Assembly: GCA_023393265.1 (NCBI GenBank)
Contig: JAEWME010000099.1
Span: 1 to 23,590, forward strand
Source of the DNA: Bacteroidota bacterium
Lineage (GTDB): Bacteria > Bacteroidota > Bacteroidia > Bacteroidales > Prolixibacteraceae
DNA length: 23,590 nucleotides
Reading direction: 5' to 3'
Positions 13,727-20,438 of this stretch are shown in pieces (the stretch's first letter is position 1; each line of letters opens with the position of its first letter). A program made the translations under genes and the position numbers. The notes beneath the pieces are model-generated. The model was given only the letters and a program-made list of their open reading frames with translations, was not told where the DNA came from and did no database searches.

Positions 13727-14221
13727 ATGGGATTTGTTACACCGGACTATGGGACCATTTTTTGGATGCTGATTATCTTCGGCATTGCAGCTTTTATCCT
13801 GAAGAGATTTGCCTGGGGCCCGATTCTGAAAGCGTTAAAGGAACGCGAAAAATCGATTTCTGAAGCTTTGAATTCTGCTGAAAAAGCCAGAAAAGAAGTT
13901 GCCAGTTTAAAGGCATCAAACGACCAGATTGTGGCTGAAGCAAGGCGAGAAAAAGATGTCATCCTGAAAGAAGCCCGCGAGATAAAGGAAAAAATTGTGG
14001 CTGAAGCCAAAAAGCAGGCAAGCCAGGAAGCTCAGAAAAGCGTCGAAATAGCCAAACAGCAGATCGAAGCCGAAAAAACTGCTGCTATCAACGACATTAA
14101 AGTTCAGGTTGCTGAACTGTCGGTAAAGATCGCGGAGAAAATCATCAAAAAGCAGCTTGAGAATGCCGGTGATCAGGAAAAACTGGTGGAAGACATGTTG
14201 AAAGATCTGAAGTTGAAATAA
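13727..14221 (+). CDS. atpF: ATP synthase F0 subunit b
   Basis: A 164-residue peripheral stalk subunit. One N-terminal helix (about 10-26, IFWMLIIFGIAAFILKRF) is followed by a long charged coiled coil rich in K, E and A (KSISEALNSAEKARKEVASL and on), ending near IIKKQLENAGDQEKLVEDMLKDLKLK, read in parts. The ATG at 13727 gives the family start MGFVTPDYGTIFWML; the longer in-frame reading from 13667 would run through the hairpin and is rejected. Six bases separate it from atpH. Confidence 0.93.
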   Translation: MGFVTPDYGTIFWMLIIFGIAAFILKRFAWGPILKALKEREKSISEALNSAEKARKEVASLKASNDQIVAEARREKDVILKEAREIKEKIVAEAKKQASQEAQKSVEIAKQQIEAEKTAAINDIKVQVAELSVKIAEKIIKKQLENAGDQEKLVEDMLKDLKLK

Positions 14222-14227
14222 TCGCGT

Positions 14228-14776
14228 ATGGATCAAAGTAAAATCAACGTTCGGTATGCCAAAGCATTTTTTATGCTGGCCAAAGAAAAAGGACTGACTT
14301 CCGAATTGCGTAATGACGCTGTTTTGGTGGCTTCTGTATGTGCCGAGAGTTCCGAATTCAGTTTTCTGCTCGAAAGTCCGGTGGTAAAAACTTCTCAGAA
14401 AATGAAAGTTTTCCGAAGTGTTTTTTCAGGAAAAGTAAATGAGCTGACTTTGAATTTCCTGCTGCTTATTGCCGGGAACAAACGTGAAAAAAATATACCC
14501 GGAATTTTTAGGTACCTGGAGGATTTATATCGCCAGGAGGAAGGCGTGAAATCAGCCGTCCTTACCAGTGCTCAGCCATTGGCTGACGAGGTTGCCGATG
14601 AAATCAGGAAGATTCTGGAAAAAGGGTTAAAGGCAAAAATTGAATTGAGCCAAAGAGTGGATGAATCACTCATTGGCGGTTTTGTACTTCGTGTCGACGA
14701 CAAGCAGTTTGACGCAAGCATATCGACACAACTTAAAAAAATCAAAGAACAACTGCTTCAAACCGAATTGAAATAA
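14228..14776 (+). CDS. atpH: ATP synthase F1 subunit delta
   Basis: A 182-residue delta (OSCP-type) subunit that joins the b stalk to the top of the alpha/beta hexamer. Seen: the N-terminal RYAKAFFMLAKEKGL stretch (about 9-23), the central FLLLIAGNKREKNIPGIFRYLEDLY region, and the C-terminal beta strand SLIGGFVLRVDDKQFDASISTQLKKI, which is the usual family ending (each read in parts). It sits between atpF and atpA at short spacing. Confidence 0.92.
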   Translation: MDQSKINVRYAKAFFMLAKEKGLTSELRNDAVLVASVCAESSEFSFLLESPVVKTSQKMKVFRSVFSGKVNELTLNFLLLIAGNKREKNIPGIFRYLEDLYRQEEGVKSAVLTSAQPLADEVADEIRKILEKGLKAKIELSQRVDESLIGGFVLRVDDKQFDASISTQLKKIKEQLLQTELK

Positions 14777-14789
14777 AAAAAGAATAAAA

Positions 14790-16370
14790 ATGGCAAATAT
14801 AAAACCTGCTGAAGTTTCACAGATTCTCAAGCAACAGCTCGAGGGCTTTAAAAGTCATGCCGAACTGGAGGAAGTTGGGACGGTGCTTCAGGTTGGAGAT
14901 GGTATCGCCCGCATTTACGGGCTTTCGAATGTAGAGTCGAACGAAATGATCGAGTTTGATTCAGGCGTCAAAGGCATTGTGCTGAACCTTGAAGAAGACA
15001 ATGTCGGTGCGGTAATTTTGGGTCTCACCGAAGATATTAAGGAAGGCGATACCGTGAAGCGCCTCCGCAGAACCGCTTCTATTGAAGTGGGCGAAGGCTT
15101 GCTTGGGCGTGTGGTCAATACGTTGGGCGAACCGATCGACGGAAAAGGTGTAGTCACTGGTGAAAAGTTTGTTTTGCCACTTGAGCGAAAAGCTCCAGGT
15201 GTAATTTTCAGGCAGCGTGTTAATACACCATTACAAACTGGCTTGAAAGCTGTTGATGCGATGATTCCGATTGGACGCGGTCAGCGCGAGTTGATCATTG
15301 GCGACCGCCAGACCGGAAAGACGGCTGTTGCCATCGACACCATCATCAATCAGCGTGAAAATTACGAGAACGGGAAACCGGTATATTGTATTTACGTCGC
15401 TATCGGGCAAAAGGGATCAACGGTGGCCAATCTTGTCTCAACCCTTGAGAAGCATGGAGCAATACCTTATACAGTGATTGTAATGGCTACAGCTTCAGAT
15501 CCTGCTGCACTTCAGTATTACGCGCCTTATGCGGGAGCTGCTATTGGCGAGTTCTTCCGCGATACCGGGCGTGATGCCTTGATCATTTATGACGATCTCT
15601 CAAAGCAGGCAGTTTCGTATCGCGAAGTATCGCTGCTGCTTCGTCGTCCTCCGGGCCGCGAAGCTTATCCAGGTGACGTTTTCTATTTGCATTCACGTTT
15701 GCTTGAACGTGCAGCGAAAATTATCAATTCTGATGAAATGGCCGCCCAGATGAACGATTTGCCGGAATGTCTGAAAGATAAGGTGAAAGGGGGAGGTTCA
15801 TTGACTGCTTTACCTATTATTGAGACGCAGGCTGGCGACGTTTCTGCATATATTCCTACAAATGTGATTTCCATTACCGATGGACAGATTTTCCTCGAAT
15901 CCAACTTATTTAATGCAGGCGTTCGTCCGGCAATCAATGTTGGTATCTCGGTATCGCGTGTCGGCGGAGACGCTCAGATTAAGGCCATGAAGAAAATCGC
16001 AGGTACACTGAAACTTGATCAGGCGCAGTTCCGCGAGCTTGAGGCGTTTTCCAAATTCGGTTCCGACCTTGATGCGGCCACCATGCGTGTGCTGGACAAA
16101 GGGCGTAAAAACGTAGAAATCCTGAAGCAGCCACAATATGCGCCTTTAAAGGTTGAACATCAGGTAGCCATCATTTATTGTGGTGCCAAGGAATTGCTCC
16201 GCGACATTCCGGTAGAAAAAGTGAAGGCTTTCGAAAGCGATTTCCTCGAATTGATGGAAATGCAGTATCGCAAAACGCTTGACAAACTAAGGGCTGGCGT
16301 TTTAACCGACGAAGAAACCCAGGTTATTGAGAAAGTAGCTGCTGAAGTTGCTCATAAGTATATTGAATAA
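14790..16370 (+). CDS. atpA: ATP synthase F1 subunit alpha
   Basis: A 526-residue regulatory nucleotide-binding subunit of the F1 head. The P-loop GDRQTGKT is at 171-178 after GRGQRELIIG. The Walker B stretch ALIIYDDLSKQ follows near 264-274, and the signature LLLRRPPGREAYPGDVFYLH near 284-303. The GISVSRVGG arginine is the one that reaches into the beta active site. The C-terminal region KLDQAQFRELEAFSKFGSDL is typical. The start MANIKPAEVSQILKQQL gives the usual N-terminus. Thirteen bases separate it from atpH and 14 from atpG. Confidence 0.97.
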   Translation: MANIKPAEVSQILKQQLEGFKSHAELEEVGTVLQVGDGIARIYGLSNVESNEMIEFDSGVKGIVLNLEEDNVGAVILGLTEDIKEGDTVKRLRRTASIEVGEGLLGRVVNTLGEPIDGKGVVTGEKFVLPLERKAPGVIFRQRVNTPLQTGLKAVDAMIPIGRGQRELIIGDRQTGKTAVAIDTIINQRENYENGKPVYCIYVAIGQKGSTVANLVSTLEKHGAIPYTVIVMATASDPAALQYYAPYAGAAIGEFFRDTGRDALIIYDDLSKQAVSYREVSLLLRRPPGREAYPGDVFYLHSRLLERAAKIINSDEMAAQMNDLPECLKDKVKGGGSLTALPIIETQAGDVSAYIPTNVISITDGQIFLESNLFNAGVRPAINVGISVSRVGGDAQIKAMKKIAGTLKLDQAQFRELEAFSKFGSDLDAATMRVLDKGRKNVEILKQPQYAPLKVEHQVAIIYCGAKELLRDIPVEKVKAFESDFLELMEMQYRKTLDKLRAGVLTDEETQVIEKVAAEVAHKYIE

Positions 16371-16384
16371 AGCGATTTGTTTAA

Positions 16385-17266
16385 ATGCCCAACTTAAAAG
16401 AAATACGAACCAGGATCAGCTCGGTGAAAACCACCCGGCAGGTTACCAGCGCCATGAAAATGGTATCGGCAGCCAAGCTGAAAAAGGCGCAGGATGCTAT
16501 ATTACAAATTCGGCCTTATGCCGAAAAGTTGTCGCAATTGCTGTCTTTCCTTAGTTCTGCGCTCGAAAATAATGCCGACTCGGTCTACACCGTTCAGCGC
16601 ATTCCTGAAAAGGTGCTTATAATCTTGATCAGTTCGAACCGCGGACTTTGTGGCGGATTCAATTCGTATATCGCCAAGAAAGCGATTGCATTGGCAAAAA
16701 TCAAATATGCCACCCAGTTCAATGCAGGAAATGTTGATTTTCTGGAAATAGGTAAACAGGGTGGTAAAATACTAAGCTCGTACGGATATAAATCAGGCGA
16801 GAACAAAAACCATTTGTTCGACGATCTCACGTTTGAGCATGTATCGGTTGTTGTTAGCGCTGTGATGGACGATTTTGTTGCCGGAAAGTACGATCGGGTA
16901 GAGTTGGTTTACAACAAGTTTATCAATGCAGCTTTTCAGGAGCAGGTTGCCGAGCAATTTTTACCGGTTTTGCCTGCGGAAAAGGATGAATTGAAGACCT
17001 CGAATGTCGATTATATTTACGAACCTTCTCTTGAAGAAATTGTGGAGGAATTGATTCCCCGTTCGTTGAAGATACAATTCTACAAGGCGTTGCTCGATTC
17101 TCACGCAGCGGAACATGGTGCCCGGATGACGGCCATGCACAAGGCTACCGACAACGCTACGGATTTGATTAACGAATTGACACTTACTTTTAACAAAGCA
17201 CGACAGGCGGCTATCACCAATGCCATTTTGGAAGTAACCAATGGCGCCGAAGCATTGAATGGATAA
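16385..17266 (+). CDS. atpG: ATP synthase F1 subunit gamma
   Basis: The 293-residue central stalk subunit. The N-terminal helix NLKEIRTRISSVKTTRQVTSAMKMVSAAKL (in parts) and the C-terminal helix ARMTAMHKATDNATDLINEL / TFNKARQAAITNAILEVTNG are the two long helices of the coiled-coil rotor and are highly conserved. The central Rossmann-like part holds SSNRGLCGGFNS (about 79-90). It is the last gene of the operon. No atpD or atpC follows; a terminator comes 20 bases after the stop. Confidence 0.95.
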   Translation: MPNLKEIRTRISSVKTTRQVTSAMKMVSAAKLKKAQDAILQIRPYAEKLSQLLSFLSSALENNADSVYTVQRIPEKVLIILISSNRGLCGGFNSYIAKKAIALAKIKYATQFNAGNVDFLEIGKQGGKILSSYGYKSGENKNHLFDDLTFEHVSVVVSAVMDDFVAGKYDRVELVYNKFINAAFQEQVAEQFLPVLPAEKDELKTSNVDYIYEPSLEEIVEELIPRSLKIQFYKALLDSHAAEHGARMTAMHKATDNATDLINELTLTFNKARQAAITNAILEVTNGAEALNG

Positions 17267-17286
17267 ATAATACTTTATAGTGAATG

Positions 17287-17320
17287 AAAAATCCCGGTCA
17301 TTGTTGTGATCGGGATTTTT
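17287..17320. terminator. bidirectional terminator after atpG
   Basis: Arms AAAAATCCCGGTCA (17287-17300) and TGATCGGGATTTTT (17307-17320), 14 pairs with one G-U, loop of six. A runs before and T runs after make it work in both directions for the convergent atpG and qorB-like genes. It is nearly identical to the one at 18774-18807. Confidence 0.93.
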
Positions 17321-17340
17321 GTTTTCTGGTGTTTAGCCAA

Positions 17341-18201
17341 TTATTTGGAGTTGGCCAACACATTTTTTACCACAACGGAAAGCGGCGTTGTTGGGTGACC
17401 TATCAGGCTTGCCAATTGACGGGAATCGTCAAACAAATCACCTTTCGATGCAGCTACATCCCAACTGGCGACTGCTTTTGCAATTGCTTCAGGAAGGCCA
17501 AAACTACCCAGGACTTTGGCATATTCTTCTTCAGGCAGGTTATTGTACGAAATCGCTTTTCCGGTCTGCGTCGAAATTTCCGAAGCCAGTTCTGCAAGTG
17601 TGAACGATTCGTCGCCTGCCAGTTCGTAAGTTTTGCCTTGGTGTCCCGAACCCGTTAGCACTTCAACTGCGGCGTCGGCAAAGTCGGCGCGTGCGGCAGA
17701 TGAGATTTTACCATTCCCGGCACTGCCAATCAAAGCTCCGGCACCAACAGCTCCCTGAATAGAACCGCTGTAATTTTCGGTGTACCAGCCATTCCTCAGG
17801 ATCGTATACTCAATTCCTGACTGTTTGATGGCGGCTTCTGTGGCCAGATGTTCGGGTGCAAGACTTAGCGTTGAAGTGTTGGCATGAAGCAAACTGGTAT
17901 ATACAATCCATTTTACTCCGGCTTTTTGAGCAGCTTCAACAATGTTTTTGTGCTGGGCTGCGCGTTGCCCGATTTCATTTCCGGAGATGAGCAATAAATG
18001 GTCGATGCCCTGAAGTGCATCCGCCAGGATTTCTGGTTTGTTGTAATCAAACAATCGGGATTCTACTCCCAGTGAAGCCGCTTTTTGGCTATCGCGAACC
18101 AGGGCGACAATGCTGGTTGCATCAATTTTTGTTTTTAGCTTTTCAACCACCAGTTGGCCAAGTTGTCCGGTTGCTCCTGTAATTCCAATTTTTGTCTTCA
18201 T
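17341..18201 (-). CDS. qorB: NAD(P)H:quinone oxidoreductase, QorB type
   Basis: A 286-residue NmrA-like short-chain reductase that closely resembles E. coli QorB (YtfG) by my recollection of that sequence. Seen: the dinucleotide-binding GATGQLG (9-15), LLLISGNEIGQRAAQHKNIV (about 89-108), KWIVYTSLLHANTSTL, TILRNGWYTENYSGS, GKTYELAGDESFTL and the GLFDDS-like KGDLFDDSRQLASLIGHPTT near the end (each in parts). The family reduces quinones with NADPH and is thought to protect against quinone and electrophile stress. The divergent HxlR-type gene 159 bases away matches the qorB/qorR pairing of enterobacteria, which supports the call. Confidence 0.88.
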   Translation of the reverse strand: MKTKIGITGATGQLGQLVVEKLKTKIDATSIVALVRDSQKAASLGVESRLFDYNKPEILADALQGIDHLLLISGNEIGQRAAQHKNIVEAAQKAGVKWIVYTSLLHANTSTLSLAPEHLATEAAIKQSGIEYTILRNGWYTENYSGSIQGAVGAGALIGSAGNGKISSAARADFADAAVEVLTGSGHQGKTYELAGDESFTLAELASEISTQTGKAISYNNLPEEEYAKVLGSFGLPEAIAKAVASWDVAASKGDLFDDSRQLASLIGHPTTPLSVVVKNVLANSK

Positions 18202-18360
18202 TGTTTCTGAATTTTATAATTACTTTTAAATAGTTACTTTAATAAAGTATTTTAATTACTTTTGGTTAGTTAAAAATACTATTCGTACTGAAACAAAACA
18301 AGAACTTACAGGAAAGTATATAACTAACTCAGGAGTTAGAATTTGAAAAATCAGGCAATT
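18202..18360. promoter_or_regulatory. divergent control region between qorB and qorR-like genes
   Basis: Two good palindromes lie here: TACTTTA-A-TAAAGTA (18235-18249) nearer qorB and CTAACTC-AG-GAGTTAG (18324-18339) 21 bases before the qorR ATG. TACTTT recurs at 18221, 18235 and 18257. TACTTTTG at 18257-18264 fits a -7 box for the plus strand. These are candidate binding sites for the HxlR-type regulator. Confidence 0.5.
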
Positions 18361-18741
18361 ATGGACAAAAGTTTTTTAGAAAAATATGGCGACATCGATC
18401 ACTGCCCGGTGAGAAATGTGATTGACCGCATCGGCGATAAGTGGTCGGTTTTGGTATTGATGGTTTTAGAGGAAGGCCAGGTTTTGAGGTTTAATGAAAT
18501 TTGTACATACATCAGCACCATTTCGCAGAAGATGCTGGCTGTGACGCTAAAGACACTCGAAGCTGACGGTTTGGTGAAGAGAACGGTTTATCCCCAGATT
18601 CCGCCGAAAGTAGAATATGAATTAACAGCAAGGGGCAAATCGCTGTTGCCACATCTGCATGGATTGGTGGGCTGGGCGAAGGAAAATATGTCGGAGATAA
18701 AAACTTCGCGGCAGGTTTTCGAAAATATTTCGAGCAATTGA
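18361..18741 (+). CDS. qorR: HxlR-type transcriptional regulator, QorR-like
   Basis: A 126-residue winged-helix regulator of the HxlR (DUF24) family. Seen: HCPVRNVIDRIGDKWSVLVL (residues 14-33; C15), RFNEICTYISTISQKMLAVT (about 43-62, the recognition-helix part) and VYPQIPPKVEYELTARGKSL for the wing (about 76-95). The N-terminal cysteine is conserved in redox-sensing members (QorR, YodB, HypR), where thiol oxidation by quinones or other electrophiles releases DNA; C48 is a second candidate. The ATG at 18361 is preferred over TTG 18343, which adds six residues with no family match. Divergent to the qorB-like gene, which it probably represses. Confidence 0.85.
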   Translation: MDKSFLEKYGDIDHCPVRNVIDRIGDKWSVLVLMVLEEGQVLRFNEICTYISTISQKMLAVTLKTLEADGLVKRTVYPQIPPKVEYELTARGKSLLPHLHGLVGWAKENMSEIKTSRQVFENISSN

Positions 18742-18773
18742 ATAGCCTGAAAACTTGCCCAGGATGTTACATA

Positions 18774-18807
18774 AAAAATCCCGATCATAGCGGTGATCGG
18801 GATTTTT
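18774..18807. terminator. bidirectional terminator after qorR-like gene
   Basis: Arms AAAAATCCCGATCA (18774-18787) and TGATCGGGATTTTT (18794-18807), 14 perfect pairs, loop TAGCGG. It serves the convergent qorR-like and SnoaL-like genes and shares its right arm exactly with the terminator at 17287-17320. Confidence 0.93.
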
Positions 18808-18849
18808 GGGCTGTAGAAACCGTTAAGTTGGTGCTGGCATTGGTTCTTT

Positions 18850-19302
18850 CTATTTTTGTTTTAGCTCTGGCTTTGTAAGCGACCAATGTGTTTGTATTAT
18901 TTTCCACTTTCCATCAGTTTCAAGTCGGTACACTTCTGTACAATTCCATTTTTCCTCCTTGCCTTCAATCCACGAGTTAAAATTGAAAGTTAAAACGGCC
19001 ATTTTCTTTGAAGCCTGCACCTTGGGTTCAACCATCTCGTATTTATCGGCCTTGAATTGGCCTTTCAGAGGCACGTAAAGTTTCGTCAGTTCTTCAATTC
19101 CGTTCAGTCGTCGATCCAAAAAAGGATCAAAATAAACTACGTCGTCGGCCGAGATTTCAAGAAATCCGGTTGGATCACCCTGGCTCCAACGTAAAAAGGC
19201 GGCGCGTTCAAGTTCGATAATGGTTTTTTCAACCGATGTTTTTTCTTTGGCAGTAGCCATAATTGAAAAAGTTAAGCATAATAATAAAAGATATGTCTTC
19301 AT
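18850..19302 (-). CDS. secreted SnoaL/DUF4440-like protein
   Basis: A 150-residue protein with a signal peptide (MKTYLLLLCLTFSIMATA, cleavage about residue 18). One NTF2-like domain follows: an N-terminal helix VEKTIIELERAAFLRWSQGD, ADDVVYFDPFLDRRLNGIEEL, then strands ending KWNCTEVYRLETDGKWKIIQ THWSLTKP (read in parts). This is the DUF4440/SnoaL-like pattern, in which a small cone-shaped cavity can hold a ligand; no function can be given. The ATG at 19302 is chosen because it gives a clean signal peptide; the longer reading to 19389 would overlap the upstream AraC gene. It follows the AraC gene on the same strand by 83 bases, with a possible promoter between. Confidence 0.72.
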   Translation of the reverse strand: MKTYLLLLCLTFSIMATAKEKTSVEKTIIELERAAFLRWSQGDPTGFLEISADDVVYFDPFLDRRLNGIEELTKLYVPLKGQFKADKYEMVEPKVQASKKMAVLTFNFNSWIEGKEEKWNCTEVYRLETDGKWKIIQTHWSLTKPELKQK

Positions 19303-19326
19303 GGCTTTTGTATTTGATTTGCAATA

Positions 19327-19334
19327 CAAAAATA
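19327..19334 (-). promoter_or_regulatory. -7 element before the SnoaL-like gene
   Basis: On the minus strand TATTTTTG fits TAnnTTTG, 24 bases before the ATG. No TTTG partner is seen upstream. Confidence 0.4.
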
Positions 19335-19385
19335 GGTGCTGTATGTTCAGGAATAAATAAGAAATCGTGGAAAAAACAGGACTTT

Positions 19386-20255
19386 TCAAGGTCGTTGGTT
19401 TTTTCTGAAGGCAAGGGGAGAAAGCCCGTTTTCGGCACGGAACAGGCGAATAAAATAGGATGTATCCTGAAAACCTAGTTGCCAGGCAATTTCGGCAACA
19501 GGAGTATATGTAAATTGCAGCAGACGTTTGGCTTCTGTCATTTGCCGGTTAATAATGTATTGTTTGGCCGATGTTCCCGCTTCATTTTTTACCAGTTCAT
19601 TCAGGTATCCTGAAGTAATACAGAGTTGGTCGGCATAGAATTTTGTAGCGTGTTCGCTGCTAAAATGTGCTTCTACTAATTCGAAGAAACGCGCCGCCCT
19701 AGAATTTTGCGGTTTTTCAGATAGCTGATACGCCTGTTTGGACACACTATTGAGCCACACCAATGCCTGATAAAGCAAGGCTCTCAGCAGGTGGTTCTCT
19801 CTGGCCGAAAGTACCTCCTGCTCAATTTGTAGCAGAAGATTAGTGAGGTAGTCGCTTTGTTCGTTGGTCTGCTTAAGTTCTGGTAGTGCTTGTTTATTCC
19901 TGAAAAATGACAGATTTTTCACAAACAACGGATCATTGAAAAAGCTGCACAGAAATTCTTCTTCAAAAATCAGTACCAGGCCTTTGGGTGTTTCATCAAC
20001 TTTCCATTCCCGGGTTTGCCCGGGAGCCGAAAAGAAAAGTTGATCCGTTTCGATCTGAAAATCATGACCGTCGATCGCAAACTGGCCTGAACCTTTGGGG
20101 ATAAAAGTAATATCGTAGTACGAAAGCCGATGTTTTGGCGTTTGCTGAATGTACCTGGCAAGCGTTTCGAGCCTGATTAAATCAATCAGCAGCTCGTTCC
20201 CGTATTTCTTCCGGGCGAAATCGTATAATTTTACAGGTACACGGCCAGAGTCCAT
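19386..20255 (-). CDS. AraC-family transcriptional regulator
   Basis: A 289-residue regulator. The N-terminal half is a cupin-type sensor: SYYDITFIPKGSGQFAIDGH, DQLFFSAPGQTREW and GLVLIFEEEFLC. The C-terminal 100 residues are the double helix-turn-helix: YADQLCITSGYLNELVKNEA for the first, and PVAEIAWQLGFQDTSYFIRL with FRAENGLSPLAFRKN for the second. The effector is unknown. The ATG at 20255 is chosen; a TTG four codons upstream (20267) is the alternative. It may control the following SnoaL-like gene, the neighbouring secreted proteins or something elsewhere. A -7-like box TAATTTTG lies at 20324-20331 on the minus strand. Confidence 0.88.
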   Translation of the reverse strand: MDSGRVPVKLYDFARKKYGNELLIDLIRLETLARYIQQTPKHRLSYYDITFIPKGSGQFAIDGHDFQIETDQLFFSAPGQTREWKVDETPKGLVLIFEEEFLCSFFNDPLFVKNLSFFRNKQALPELKQTNEQSDYLTNLLLQIEQEVLSARENHLLRALLYQALVWLNSVSKQAYQLSEKPQNSRAARFFELVEAHFSSEHATKFYADQLCITSGYLNELVKNEAGTSAKQYIINRQMTEAKRLLQFTYTPVAEIAWQLGFQDTSYFIRLFRAENGLSPLAFRKNQRP

Positions 20256-20323
20256 CGATAGCGACAATTTTTCACTGAATTAACAGGATTCGAGTTTACA
20301 AAAAATTCAGAGAATTCCAGACG

Positions 20324-20331
20324 CAAAATTA
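20324..20331 (-). promoter_or_regulatory. -7 element before the AraC gene
   Basis: On the minus strand TAATTTTG fits TAnnTTTG, 68 bases before the AraC ATG. No TTTG partner is seen. Confidence 0.35.
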
Positions 20332-20438
20332 GTATCATAAAATTTCTTTCGCTTTCCACGCAACTCATTTGGCTGCTTCTTAATCTGTATTGGCAGAAAA
20401 CAACAAACAATGTTCAGAAACAGAAAACAACATTTTTG

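Noticed and set aside
19303..19389. Longer start for the SnoaL-like gene
   Set aside because: It would overlap the AraC gene and place the signal peptide about 30 residues in.
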